Positions 24,703 to 33,619 are shown, counted from the first letter of the stretch. The stretch is 64,000 bases of DNA from Pseudomonas umsongensis (GCF_002236105.1 NZ_NIWU01000001.1:248001-312000); one strand, 5' to 3'. Numbers and translations: made by a program. The notes: generated by a model not told the origin, from the letters alone.

Positions 24703-25734
24703 ATGAGAACGTTCAAAACCATTCCAGAACGCGGTGATTTCGGCTTCCAGCAACTGGTCGGGCCGCACAAGGTCACTGGCGCTTCGATGTCTGCCGAGCG
24801 CGGCTTCTTCGGCCTGCATTTGAGCAAGAGCTCGCCGTTCGGCTCTGTGCGCGATGAGCAGGGCAATATCTATTCATTTGTGCGGTCGCTGATGGCGCCC
24901 AATGGCACGCCGAACCCGACCAAGTTCTACTACCTGAACAACCACGTCGACAACGTCCACCTGCGCATGGACCACGAAAAAATGGCCCGCCAGGCGCTGA
25001 CGCCACTGCCTGTGCATAGCCTGGAAGGTGATACCGCACGCTGGGCCAGCCAACCGGGTGAAGCCGGTAATGGCTGGGAAATCACGGCCAGCAGTGAACG
25101 CCTGACCTGGAAAGAAGAAGGCTTGTTTCACCTCGAAGGTCGTCTGCTCGGACCGGGTTTGCAGTGGTACTTGCCGGGTGTGGAGTGGGGCACGTTCTAC
25201 GTTTCACAGTTGTGGGATATCGCCGGTGTCTGCGAGGGGCGTCCGGTAAAAGGCGCCATGGCGCTGGACCAGTTCTACATGGCTGAAGGCGGCGCCATCC
25301 ACTTCAAGAAAGACCTGGTAGTAAACAACAACAAGCATGTGATCTGGTGGTCCTTTGTCACCGTTTATAAAGACGGCACGTGGGATACCGGTTCTTTCAT
25401 GGTCGGTCACGACCACCTGGGTTACGCCATTTTCAACAATGAAAAAGGCGAGGTGCGGGTCACCACCGATATCGAAGGGCACACCGAGCACAAGGACGGA
25501 AGCTACTTCTTGAAGTCGGCCAAAATCGTGCTGGAAGGCAAGGAAGAGTGGGAATTCCTGCCTGACGAGAAGGGCGAAATGATCGACTTCGTTGGCGGTT
25601 TCCCTGTCACGGCTCAGCAGGAAGGGCGTTGGCGTCGGGTTGGCGATACCCGCGAGCCTTCGCACTGGCTGGGCTGGGGCGAGTCGGACCGGCGTAACGG
25701 CTCGGCCCGTAACGTTCCAGGCAAGGACCTGTAA
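24703..25734 (+). CDS. Conserved protein of unknown function
   Basis: 343 residues, no signal peptide or membrane helix. It is rich in Trp, Gly and charged beta-strand-like segments (LQWYLPGVEWGTFYVSQLWD, HVIWWSFVTVYKDGTWDTG). The layout recalls lipocalin-like AttH/CrtC hydratase folds, which act on hydrophobic terpenoid chains, but no motif proves this. It lies 51 bp after the P450 and upstream of an SDR, so it probably acts on the same substrate. AGAGGG precedes the start at 24703. Confidence 0.65.
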   Translation: MRTFKTIPERGDFGFQQLVGPHKVTGASMSAERGFFGLHLSKSSPFGSVRDEQGNIYSFVRSLMAPNGTPNPTKFYYLNNHVDNVHLRMDHEKMARQALTPLPVHSLEGDTARWASQPGEAGNGWEITASSERLTWKEEGLFHLEGRLLGPGLQWYLPGVEWGTFYVSQLWDIAGVCEGRPVKGAMALDQFYMAEGGAIHFKKDLVVNNNKHVIWWSFVTVYKDGTWDTGSFMVGHDHLGYAIFNNEKGEVRVTTDIEGHTEHKDGSYFLKSAKIVLEGKEEWEFLPDEKGEMIDFVGGFPVTAQQEGRWRRVGDTREPSHWLGWGESDRRNGSARNVPGKDL

Positions 25735-25745
25735 ACCTGTGAACC

Positions 25746-25851
25746 CCCTGTAGGAGCGAGCCTGCTCGCGATGGACGTGAAGGATACCGCGTGATGTCTG
25801 ACACCCCGTGGTGTTCTCAGGTTTATCGCGAGCAGGCTCGCTCCTACAGGG
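25746..25851. repeat. REP doublet (inverted pair)
   Basis: CCCTGTAGGAGCGAGCC...GCTCGCGAT and its inverted partner ending CTCCTACAGGG. It sits inside the P450 operon, between the unknown gene and the SDR, so the transcript would contain a large hairpin at this point. Confidence 0.9.
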
Positions 25852-25874
25852 CATAACAATAAAGAGGAATCACG

Positions 25875-26663
25875 ATGAAATTCCGCGACAAAGTCGTACT
25901 GGTCACCGGTGCCGGTCGAGGCATGGGACGCGCCATTGCCCTGGCCTATGCCCGCGAGGGCGCCAAAGTGGTGGTGTCGGCACGCACTCCTCGATACGGC
26001 AAAGAAACAATCGAGCAAATCAAGTCCCTGGGCGGTGAAGCCTGCCTGGTCGGTGGCGACATCGCCGATCGCGAGGCGATCAAGTCAATGGTGCAGGGCG
26101 GCGTAGAACATTTTGGCTCCCTAGATATCGTGGTGCATTGCGCCGCTGACACCAGTCACGGGCTGATCGCCGAAATGGCCGATGACACCTTCGATCACAT
26201 CGTGCGCAGCAATATCCAGTCGTTGTTCTGGCTGGCCAAGGACAGCGCGCCCTACCTGTCCAAAGCGGTGGACAAAGGCCGGCTGATTTTCATCTCCTCT
26301 GGTGAAGCCAACCGCAAGTACACACCACGCCTGATTGCCTATGGCTCAAGCAAAGCCTTCATGAACGCCTTTGCCCGCGGCCTGGCGGTGGAGTTCGGCG
26401 CCATGAATATTCTGGTCAACGTTATAGAGCCCGGGCTGATTGGCACTGACCACATGCTGGAAACCCTGGGCGATGAACTGCCGCACAAACTCGCCGCACA
26501 TTTCCCGGTCGGGCGCCTGGGCGAGTCCGCCGACATTGCCAATGCCGTGATGTTTCTCACCTCCAACGAGGCCTCCTACATCACCGGCACGTCGTTGTTG
26601 GTGGATGGCGGCGCCACCATGATCGCACTGCCCAAAGTCGAAGAAATCCTCAAGGGCCATTAA
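25875..26663 (+). CDS. SDR-family oxidoreductase
   Basis: 262 residues, cofactor loop TGAGRGMG, Ser in FISSG and catalytic YGSSK. AAAGAGGAA precedes the start, just after the REP repeat. Co-directional with the P450 operon, so oxidation of the alcohol produced by the P450 is a natural hypothesis. Specificity is not deducible. Confidence 0.87.
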   Translation: MKFRDKVVLVTGAGRGMGRAIALAYAREGAKVVVSARTPRYGKETIEQIKSLGGEACLVGGDIADREAIKSMVQGGVEHFGSLDIVVHCAADTSHGLIAEMADDTFDHIVRSNIQSLFWLAKDSAPYLSKAVDKGRLIFISSGEANRKYTPRLIAYGSSKAFMNAFARGLAVEFGAMNILVNVIEPGLIGTDHMLETLGDELPHKLAAHFPVGRLGESADIANAVMFLTSNEASYITGTSLLVDGGATMIALPKVEEILKGH

Positions 26664-26708
26664 TCATGTCGCGCATCCGCGAAGGCGGCCTGCGCCGGGA
26701 GTGAGTTG

Positions 26709-28019
26709 ATGACAACCGAGACACGCAACAATACGGTCCATGGTGGCAATGATTTTTCCGAGTTCAAGCGTGGCTGGCGCGTTGTCCTGCTGGGGCTGTT
26801 TGGCATTTGCACCAGCATCACCGCCGCGCTGCTGTATGCCTTCGGCACCTTGGTGATTCCGTTGGAACAGGCCTTTGGCTGGAGCCGTGGCGACTTGCAG
26901 GCTTCAATCACCTTTCTGTTCGCCGGCGTGGCGATCTCCACGCAGTTGGTCGGTCCGCTCTACCGCCGCTACGGCCTGCGACGAGTCGCGATTTTTTCTA
27001 TCGTGCTGCAGATAGTCGGTTACTTCGCCATTACCCGGATCCAGGGTTCCATTGGCTGGTTGTACCTGGCATTTTTCAGCATGCCGATCGTCTGTGCCGG
27101 CACGATTGCGATTACCTGGACCCAGTTGGTCAACCTCTGGTTCGAACGCAACCGTGGCCTGGCGCTGGCGGTGATCCTGTGTGGGACGGGGTTGATGGCG
27201 ATGATCCTGCCGCCATTGTTGTCGCGGCTGATTGCCGCCTACGGCTGGCAAGCTGGATTCATTGCCCTGGGGGCGATGCCCTTGCTGTTTACGCTGCCGT
27301 TGTCGTTGATGTGGTTGCGCATGCCGGCACAACCCCTCAACACTAATGCGAGCGCGCAGAAGGAGCTCCCGGAGCTGAGCGGAATGTCTTTCAAACAGGC
27401 ATTGCATTCAGGGATGTACTGGGGTTTTAACGTCGCCTTGATACTGTCGGTGTCGTTGACGGTGGGCATGGTCACCAACATCGTGCCGATGCTGCAAAGC
27501 AAGGGTTTGAGTGCCCAGCAAGCCGCGCAGATTTTCAGTACGTTCGGCATTTCCATCATCGGCGGGCGGTTGTTAGTGGGGTACCTGCTGGACCGCTTTT
27601 CACCTTCTTTGGTGGCTGCGGTGAGTCTGGCGCTGCCTGCGTTGGGCTGTGCGATCTTTCTATTTGGTGGGGCGCAGAGCACACTGCTGCTGGTACTTGC
27701 CACCCTGTGCATCGGCGCCAGCGCCGGTGCTGAATTCGATCTGGCGGCCTTCCTGATGGCACGCTATTTCGGCCTGAAGGACTACGCGCGGATCTTTGGC
27801 TTGCACCTGTGCCTGATCACCATCGTTTCCGGGCTGGTGCCCATGCTGTTCGGTCATCTTTACGACGTATACGGCAGCTATTCAGCGGTGCTGGTGTGCT
27901 GTTTCTGCTGCGCGATCATTGGCCCCAGCATTCTGCTGTGGCTGAAGATGGAACCGGCATTCCTGGCACGTCAAGAACCTGCAGCAACGGCAGCACGCCT
28001 GAACCCTACCCGAGGATGA
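26709..28019 (+). CDS. MFS permease
   Basis: 436 residues, about twelve transmembrane helices. The signatures LVNLWFERNRGLALA and GAEFDLAAFLMARYFG are shared with permeases at 1-1061 and 30945-32207. ATG 26709 is preferred to the TTG three bases upstream. Probably imports an organic acid. In this operon, with a P450 and SDR, resin acids are the likely cargo (inference). Confidence 0.88.
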   Translation: MTTETRNNTVHGGNDFSEFKRGWRVVLLGLFGICTSITAALLYAFGTLVIPLEQAFGWSRGDLQASITFLFAGVAISTQLVGPLYRRYGLRRVAIFSIVLQIVGYFAITRIQGSIGWLYLAFFSMPIVCAGTIAITWTQLVNLWFERNRGLALAVILCGTGLMAMILPPLLSRLIAAYGWQAGFIALGAMPLLFTLPLSLMWLRMPAQPLNTNASAQKELPELSGMSFKQALHSGMYWGFNVALILSVSLTVGMVTNIVPMLQSKGLSAQQAAQIFSTFGISIIGGRLLVGYLLDRFSPSLVAAVSLALPALGCAIFLFGGAQSTLLLVLATLCIGASAGAEFDLAAFLMARYFGLKDYARIFGLHLCLITIVSGLVPMLFGHLYDVYGSYSAVLVCCFCCAIIGPSILLWLKMEPAFLARQEPAATAARLNPTRG

Positions 28020-28026
28020 ACAAGAG

Positions 28027-28377
28027 ATGAGCATGGACAAACACGCAATCGAGCACTTCCTGCACGGTCAGATCGACTGCTGGAACAGAGGCGACAAAGA
28101 GGGCTTTTTCGCTCATTACCGCAGCGTCTCGGCCAATGGCTTGAGTATCGAATACGTCGGCAAATCACAGCACGATGCCTGGCAGGTCCTGGAAGGCATG
28201 TGGGCGCAACAGCAACCGAAGATTCGCGTCGAGGTGCGACAGTGCATTGTCAATGGCGATGAAGCTGCGTGCCATCACCTGAATGCCTTTCGCGAGCAGG
28301 AAGGAGGCATAGAGACGATCGAGCTGTATCGGTTCGAAGAAGGGAAGCTGTTTGTTCGTTACTTCATCAATCAGTAA
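28027..28377 (+). CDS. NTF2/SnoaL-like small protein
   Basis: 116 residues, one domain of the NTF2-like cone fold: an N-terminal helix (HAIEHFLHGQIDCWNRGDKEGF) and curved strands ending IELYRFEEGKLFVRYFINQ. Members act as isomerases, cyclases, hydratases or small dioxygenase subunits. It begins 8 bp after the permease stop and ends the operon at a hairpin. Function in the pathway is unknown. Confidence 0.7.
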   Translation: MSMDKHAIEHFLHGQIDCWNRGDKEGFFAHYRSVSANGLSIEYVGKSQHDAWQVLEGMWAQQQPKIRVEVRQCIVNGDEAACHHLNAFREQEGGIETIELYRFEEGKLFVRYFINQ

Positions 28378-28384
28378 TGGGGGA

Positions 28385-28411
28385 CGCACAGCCTTGTCAA
28401 AAGGCTGTGCG
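28385..28411. terminator. Hairpin between convergent operons
   Basis: CGCACAGCCTT-GTCAA-AAGGCTGTGCG, perfect 11-bp arms, between the convergent NTF2-like and SDR genes. No T-run follows, so it is probably a transcript-end stabiliser or factor-dependent stop. Confidence 0.65.
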
Positions 28412-28421
28412 CACTGGCGAC

Positions 28422-29255
28422 CTATAGGCCATCGGTGGAATAGGAAAGCTGTCGCCACAGTTCGATTTCCGCGAGCATGGTGTTGAGCTTGTTGCTGATT
28501 TGCTGATAGGCGTCGGAGCCTGCCAGGTAACGCAACGGCGGATGTTCACTATTGGCCAGGAGCACCAACGCGTCCCCCAGTTTCGCCGGATTGCCGGTTT
28601 GCTGGTGGTTATACGCGGCCGAGGCGCTTTTGACCTTGGCGGTGAATGCGGCGTAGTCCTCAAGCGTGCGTGTGCCAAAGACCGCGGAGCTGGGGTCGAG
28701 AAAGTCGGTACGGAAAACCCCCGGCTCCACCAGCGTGACCTTGATGCCGAACTGAGCCACTTCCAAGGCCAGGGATTCGGAAAAGCCTTCCACGGCAAAT
28801 TTCGACGAGCAGTACAGCGCCGCTCCACCCATCCCCACCACACCGCCCATCGATGACACGTTGAAGACGTGACCTGTGCGTTGCTTGCGCATGACCGGCA
28901 ACACGGCGCGGCAGACGTTGAACACACCAAACACGTTGGTTGCGAACTGCTTGTCGGCATCGCTGGCGAAATTGTCTTCAAAGGGAGCCAGTTGGCCATA
29001 GCCGGCATTGTTCACCAGCACATCGATTCGGCCAAAACGTGCGACCGCAGTCTCTACGGCAGCCAGTGCCTGGGCTTCTTCGGTCACATCCAGGGCCACT
29101 GCTAAAACGCGCCCGGCGTATTCGGCGAAGACCTTTTCCAGCGGTTCGACACGACGGCCAGTGACCACCACGCGGTCGCCGTCGGCCAATGCGGCTTTGG
29201 CAATGGCGGCACCCAGGCCGCGGGCCGCACCGGTAACAAACCAGACTTTATTCAT
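28422..29255 (-). CDS. SDR-family oxidoreductase
   Basis: 277 residues, cofactor loop TGAARGLG, NNAGYGQL, Ser in NVSSMG and catalytic YCSSK. It resembles the oxidoreductases that carry an EPGVFRTDF segment after the active site. Start 29255 follows GGAG. Last gene of the minus-strand electron-transfer operon, so it may complete an oxidation begun by a P450. Confidence 0.87.
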   Translation of the reverse strand: MNKVWFVTGAARGLGAAIAKAALADGDRVVVTGRRVEPLEKVFAEYAGRVLAVALDVTEEAQALAAVETAVARFGRIDVLVNNAGYGQLAPFEDNFASDADKQFATNVFGVFNVCRAVLPVMRKQRTGHVFNVSSMGGVVGMGGAALYCSSKFAVEGFSESLALEVAQFGIKVTLVEPGVFRTDFLDPSSAVFGTRTLEDYAAFTAKVKSASAAYNHQQTGNPAKLGDALVLLANSEHPPLRYLAGSDAYQQISNKLNTMLAEIELWRQLSYSTDGL

Positions 29256-29340
29256 TGCATCGCTCCAGTCGTTGTGCAAAAAAAATGCCGCGTCAGCTTG
29301 GAGGCGGGCGCGGCTGTGGGCTTTACCTGGCCGAGCGCGC

Positions 29341-30576
29341 TCAGTCGCGGTTGGCCGCTTCCCAGGCTTTCAGGTCGAAACCGTCGGCGGCGGCTTCGGC
29401 TGCCGTCAGTTTGGGCGCCCGGGCAAGGATCTTGCGCGCGGCCATGTGATCGCCCATGCGATTGCAGGACTCCACGGCCACCAGTCGATCATTGCGGAAA
29501 CACAGCACGGAAAGCTGCTTGTCCTTGGCAGAACCAAGGACCACCGTGCTGTCGTAGCCGTGGGAGAGTCCGGCAATTTGCAGCTTCAGGTCGCCCTGAT
29601 CGGTCCAGAACCAGGGCAGGGCGCTGTAGGGCGCCGGCTTGCCCATCAACCTTGAGGCCACTGCGCGGGCCTGGTCGATGGCGTTCTGCACCGACTCGAG
29701 GCGGGTATGTTGTTCATCGTTTTGCAGGCAAGGGAAACTGGCAACATCGCCCAAGGCGGAGATTCGCGGGTCGGAAGTGAGCAGGTTGGCGTCGACTTTG
29801 ATGCCGTTCTCGATGGCCAGGTCCGCTTCGGTCGCCAGTTGCGCGTTGGGGATCACTCCGATACCGAACACCACCAGGTCGGCGGGCAGGACGCGCCCGT
29901 CAGCGGTTTGCACGGCGCAGACCTTGCCGTTGTCGCCATCGATGCGGCTCAAGCCCTGGCGGAAGTCGAAATGCACACCCCACTGTTCATGTGCCTGGCG
30001 GAACAGCTCTGACATCTCCCTCGACACCGCACGCGCCATTGGCCGCTCAGCAAGCTCCAGCACATGAACGTTAGCACCCAGTGCTGCTGCCACTGCTGCG
30101 AACTCCAGGCCGATGAAACCCGCGCCAATCACCACCACGTTGCGCGCGGCTTTCGCCAGCGGTGCCAGGGCATCGGCATCGGCTTTGGTCTTGATGCCGA
30201 ATACTTGCGGCAGCTCACCGCCTGGCACCGGCAACGGGCGGTTGTGCGCCCCGGTGGCCAGGACCAGATGGTCATAACTGATTGCATCACCGCTGGCTAG
30301 AACCACGCGACGGTTCACTCGATCAATGGCTGTCGCCTGGTTATGCAACAGCTCAATACGCTGGGTCGCATAAAACTCGGCTGGCCGGAATAGCAGATTG
30401 GTCTCCTGGATCTTGCCCAGGAGGTAGGCCTTGGATAAGGGGGGGCGCTGGTACGGCAGGCCTGGCTCATCGCCAATCAGGGTAATGCGCCCGTCATAGC
30501 CTTCCTGACGCAAGGAGGCAGCGACCTGAAAACCGGCCTGGCCAGCACCGACGATAACGACTGAGGCGAGGGTCAT
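29341..30576 (-). CDS. FAD-dependent ferredoxin reductase
   Basis: 411 residues, putidaredoxin reductase/BphA4 type. The FAD-binding loop is VVIVGAGQAGFQVAASLRQEG and the NADH-binding loop is NVVVIGAGFIGLEFAAVAAALGA; ISALGDVASFP is the second FAD motif. Start 30576 has AAGGAG. It lies 20 bp from the 2Fe-2S ferredoxin gene, so the two form an NADH-to-ferredoxin chain. Probable partners are the two P450s and perhaps the ring-hydroxylating dioxygenase, whose own reductase is not otherwise encoded here. Confidence 0.9.
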   Translation of the reverse strand: MTLASVVIVGAGQAGFQVAASLRQEGYDGRITLIGDEPGLPYQRPPLSKAYLLGKIQETNLLFRPAEFYATQRIELLHNQATAIDRVNRRVVLASGDAISYDHLVLATGAHNRPLPVPGGELPQVFGIKTKADADALAPLAKAARNVVVIGAGFIGLEFAAVAAALGANVHVLELAERPMARAVSREMSELFRQAHEQWGVHFDFRQGLSRIDGDNGKVCAVQTADGRVLPADLVVFGIGVIPNAQLATEADLAIENGIKVDANLLTSDPRISALGDVASFPCLQNDEQHTRLESVQNAIDQARAVASRLMGKPAPYSALPWFWTDQGDLKLQIAGLSHGYDSTVVLGSAKDKQLSVLCFRNDRLVAVESCNRMGDHMAARKILARAPKLTAAEAAADGFDLKAWEAANRD

Positions 30577-30596
30577 GGGAGCTCCTTCAAGCACAT

Positions 30597-30917
30597 TCAG
30601 AATTGCGACGACGGCAGGTGCAGAACCATGCCGTCCATCTCTTGGCTGATGATCAACTGACAGCTCAGGCGGCTGTTGTCACGGCGTTCGAAAGCGTACT
30701 CGAGCATGTCGTTTTCCATGCCTTCGGGCGCTTGGACTGTGTTCAGCCAGGCCTCGTCGACATAGGCGTGGCAGGTGGCGCAGCTGCAGGCACCACCGCA
30801 ATCGGCAGGAATGCCCGGCACCGAGGCGAAGGTAGCGGCCTGCATCACCGATTGCCCGATGTCGCCTTTGACTTGATGGGCGGTGCCGTTGTGTTCGATA
30901 AACGTCAATGTGGGCAT
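30597..30917 (-). CDS. 2Fe-2S ferredoxin, putidaredoxin type
   Basis: 106 residues. Cluster ligands are Cys40, Cys46, Cys49 and Cys86 in the adrenodoxin/putidaredoxin pattern C-x5-C-x2-C; Cys44 is an extra Cys. This family donates electrons to P450s. It is encoded directly upstream of the reductase on the minus strand, so it likely feeds the P450s at 23374 and 53116. Confidence 0.93.
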   Translation of the reverse strand: MPTLTFIEHNGTAHQVKGDIGQSVMQAATFASVPGIPADCGGACSCATCHAYVDEAWLNTVQAPEGMENDMLEYAFERRDNSRLSCQLIISQEMDGMVLHLPSSQF

Positions 30918-30944
30918 GTTCTGCTCCGATTCTTGTTGGGGAAC

Positions 30945-32207
30945 TCAGGATTGACTGGGAACTGTTTGTGCGTTGAAACGCGGCACTCGCCCCAGGGTCA
31001 GTAACAACAAAGGGCCGATCAGGCAGCAAGCGGCGCTGTAGACCAGCATCGCGGTATATGAGCCGGTGCGTGCCAACAGATAGGCGAAGAGCAGCGGCGC
31101 CAGCGCCGAGGCTACGGTGTTCAAACCCTGATGGACGCCAAACAGACGTCCGTACTCGCGCAAACCGAAGTAGCGGGCAATCAGGAAAGCGGCAATGTCG
31201 AATTCTGCCCCGGCGCCAAAACCGACCAGTACGGCCGCCAGCAGCAGGGGGGCGAATTCGCTGGTCGGGCTCAGGTAGATGAAACACCCGACGGCGGGCA
31301 AAACCAGGCTGAGCGCGGACACCGCTGGCGGCCACAACCGATCGAGCAGGTAGCCGATCAACATGCGGCCGAAGATCAGCGAGATACCAAAACCACTGAA
31401 GATGGTGGCGGCTTGCGCAGCGGACAAACCTCTGGCTTGCAGCATGGGCACGGTGCTGGTGACCATGCCGACAATCGAAGAAATCACCAGGCCGAGTGCC
31501 AGGTTGCAGGTCCAGAATTTCAGCGAGCCCATGCCTTCACGAAAGCCCATGCCGGGCAATTGCTCCAGCGCACTGGCGTCATCACGGTTGCCCTGGGCAA
31601 CGGGGAGCTTGAACCACAGCAGAATCAGCGGCAGCAGCACCAACAGGTTGAGCAGCGCGAGAATCACGAAGGCCGCGCGCCAGTCCCATTGTTCAATGCC
31701 CCACGCCATCAGGCGGGGAATGGTTGCGGCGGTGACGCCAGTACCGGACAGCCCGATGGCCAGTGCCAGGCCACGATTTTTGTCGAACCACAGGCTGATC
31801 AATTGCGTCCAGGTGACCGCCAAAGCGCCCATGCCGATGATGGGCAGCAACGCGAAGGCGATGTACATCGACCAGATCGATTGGGTCAGTTGAGTGGTCG
31901 CCAGGTAGCCGAGCGACAACAACAGCAGGGAAATCACCGTGACGCGCTTCATGCCGTAGCGCAGGTTGAACCAACCCACCAACTGCAAGGACACCACGGC
32001 GCCACCAAACAGGAAGGTGATACAGGCCTGCAGTTCGCTTTTACTCCAGCCAAAGGCATCGCCCAGCGGCACGACCAGGGTGCCGAAGCCATAGAGTAGG
32101 GCGGCATTGATGCTGATGGCGACACCGGCGACAGCCAGAATCAGGATCTTCCAGCTTTGCCGGAATTCATGAAGATCAATGGCCGCTTCGTTTTTGGACG
32201 GGTGCAT
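30945..32207 (-). CDS. MFS permease
   Basis: 420 residues, about twelve helices. Signatures LISLWFDKNRGLALA and GAEFDIAAFLIARYFGLREYG mark it as the third member of the paralogous permease set. Start 32207 (MHPSKNEAAI) follows GGAAG; an in-frame extension to 32270 lacks a ribosome site. Head of the minus-strand operon permease-ferredoxin-reductase-SDR. Confidence 0.88.
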   Translation of the reverse strand: MHPSKNEAAIDLHEFRQSWKILILAVAGVAISINAALLYGFGTLVVPLGDAFGWSKSELQACITFLFGGAVVSLQLVGWFNLRYGMKRVTVISLLLLSLGYLATTQLTQSIWSMYIAFALLPIIGMGALAVTWTQLISLWFDKNRGLALAIGLSGTGVTAATIPRLMAWGIEQWDWRAAFVILALLNLLVLLPLILLWFKLPVAQGNRDDASALEQLPGMGFREGMGSLKFWTCNLALGLVISSIVGMVTSTVPMLQARGLSAAQAATIFSGFGISLIFGRMLIGYLLDRLWPPAVSALSLVLPAVGCFIYLSPTSEFAPLLLAAVLVGFGAGAEFDIAAFLIARYFGLREYGRLFGVHQGLNTVASALAPLLFAYLLARTGSYTAMLVYSAACCLIGPLLLLTLGRVPRFNAQTVPSQS

Positions 32208-32301
32208 GAAGTTGGCTTCCTTATAGGTTTTGTTGAGCCAAGCACTGCTTTGGATGGTGATGTGGACCACCGCCAGCAGATTCTTTGAACAGAATCTGGT
32301 T

Positions 32302-32318
32302 TTTTATTCAGAATAAAA
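32302..32318. promoter_or_regulatory. A/T-rich inverted repeat
   Basis: TTTTATTC-A-GAATAAAA, 8-bp perfect arms, about 95 bp upstream of the minus-strand permease start. Candidate binding site for an unidentified factor. Confidence 0.45.
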
Positions 32319-32510
32319 TCAGGATTTCCGCTTTGTCCAGCACTGCTATCTGACTCACGGACAAACGAATTTCCTGCGAAACACTTACCATTGAATCAAT
32401 CTGGTCCGGCCGTGTTCAACATGGGGGTAGCGAGCCCGCTCCCCCGGCGAATCCATGTGTGGCACAGAGGTCCTTCAGGTGACTCCAGCATATCTGCGTT
32501 AAAAACTAAT

Positions 32511-32535
32511 TGCACATAAAATAAATAAGTGTTCA
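32511..32535 (+). promoter_or_regulatory. Shared dyad operator, copy 4 (ditA3 promoter)
   Basis: TGCACAT-N11-GTGTTCA, 37 bp before the ditA3 GTG start. CATAAT 17 bp after TGCACA is a plausible -10. DitR is a published inducer-dependent activator of ditA3 in P. abietaniphila, which makes DitR one candidate for this site. Confidence 0.75.
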
Positions 32536-32572
32536 TAATTTGCTGTGACTGGACCTGATAAGGAGAAAAAAA

Positions 32573-32809
32573 GTGAGTTCAGAAAAAGCGCAATTCAAAG
32601 CCGTGGCGGACCGTAGCCGCTGCTGTGGGTACGGTTTGTGTGCCGCGATCTGCCCCAGCCTGTACAAACTTGATGCCGACGGCCTGGTGTACATGGACGA
32701 TGCCCGTGTACCACCAGAACTGGAGGAGGAAGCCCGTGAAGGGGCTGCTGCCTGCCCGGCAGAGGCCATCTGGCTGGAACCCATCACCCCTGAAGACGAA
32801 GCCGTTTAA
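32573..32809 (+). CDS. ditA3: Ferredoxin of ring-hydroxylating dioxygenase
   Basis: 78 residues, GTG start after AAGGAG. Cys17, Cys23 and Cys61 fit cluster ligands; Tyr20 occupies the position of the second Cys in CxxCxxC, and Cys18 and Cys27 are additional. This favours [3Fe-4S] or an unusual [4Fe-4S] cluster rather than the Rieske ferredoxin normal for such dioxygenases. The dit literature describes DitA3 in just these terms. It lies about 8.8 kb before ditA1, as in the known cluster. Head of the ditA3-B-C-D-E operon. Confidence 0.87.
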   Translation: MSSEKAQFKAVADRSRCCGYGLCAAICPSLYKLDADGLVYMDDARVPPELEEEAREGAAACPAEAIWLEPITPEDEAV

Positions 32810-32860
32810 TGGTGCGAGCGTCAGCCGCAACGTGATAACCACTGAGGTGAGGATGTGCTG

Positions 32861-33619
32861 ATGGGACGTTTAAACAATAAAGTCGCATTGATTACCGGGA
32901 CCGGCGGAGGCCAGGGCCGCGCTGCGGCGCTGCGTTTTGCTCGCGAAGGGGCGATTGTGGTCGGCTGCGACTTCAATGCCGAAGGACATGAAGAGACGGC
33001 AGCCTTGATGCGAGCCGAGGGGTTCACCTTGTATGGCTCGGTGCCCGTCGACCTGGGCGATCACGAACAGGCTAAGACCTGGATCGATGCCGCCGTCGCT
33101 GAGCACGGGCGCATTGACGTCCTCTACAACAACGCTTCCGCCGCACGTTTCGGGCTGGTCAGCGAGATGTCGATCGAAGATTGGCAGTTCACCATGCGCA
33201 ACGAAATCGACCTGCTGTTCTATACCACCAAGTACGCCTGGCAGCACTTGGCCGAGCAGCGAGGAGTGATCATCAACGTGTCGTCTACCGCGGCCTGGGG
33301 CGGTTCGAAAGTCGCCGGTATAGCCGCGCATTCGGCCGCCAAGGGCGCCGTGGTGTCCTTCACTCGCCAGTTGGCCGTGGAGGGTGCGCCGTTCGGTATT
33401 CGTGCGGTCAGCCTGAGCCCGGGGTTTGTCGCCACGCCGGGTACCCGGCCGTTTCTGGACGACCCGAAAATGCGCGCCATGCTGCTGGACGGTGTATTGA
33501 TGGACCGTCCCGGCGAACCCGAAGAAGTGGTGGCCATGGCGGTATTCGTCGCGTCGGATGAGGCTTCGTTCATTACCGGTTCTGACTTCGTCATCGACGG
33601 CGGGTTACTGGCGGTCTGA
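32861..33619 (+). CDS. SDR-family oxidoreductase with His for Tyr (ditB-like)
   Basis: 252 residues, cofactor loop TGTGGGQG, Ser in NVSST. The catalytic YxxxK motif reads HSAAK: a clear CAT codon replaces Tyr. By position it matches ditB, and could dehydrogenate the cis-diol made by the dioxygenase before ring cleavage by DitC; this is inferred. ATG 32861 has GAGGTGAGGA upstream and is preferred to GTG 32855. Confidence 0.83.
   Translation: MGRLNNKVALITGTGGGQGRAAALRFAREGAIVVGCDFNAEGHEETAALMRAEGFTLYGSVPVDLGDHEQAKTWIDAAVAEHGRIDVLYNNASAARFGLVSEMSIEDWQFTMRNEIDLLFYTTKYAWQHLAEQRGVIINVSSTAAWGGSKVAGIAAHSAAKGAVVSFTRQLAVEGAPFGIRAVSLSPGFVATPGTRPFLDDPKMRAMLLDGVLMDRPGEPEEVVAMAVFVASDEASFITGSDFVIDGGLLAV

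Larger units (their letters stand above)
32208..32572. other. 365-bp divergent regulatory region
   Basis: Between the minus-strand permease operon and the ditA3 operon. It holds an A/T-rich inverted repeat (32302-32318) and, next to ditA3, a shared dyad operator (32511-32535). No gene was seen. A single REP-like remnant (TAGCGAGCCCGCTCCCC) lies at about 32429. Confidence 0.6.

Noticed and set aside
32286..32310. TGAACAG followed by AT-rich sequence upstream of the permease
   Set aside because: The right half-site reads TTATT rather than GTGT-like, so dyad symmetry is lacking.
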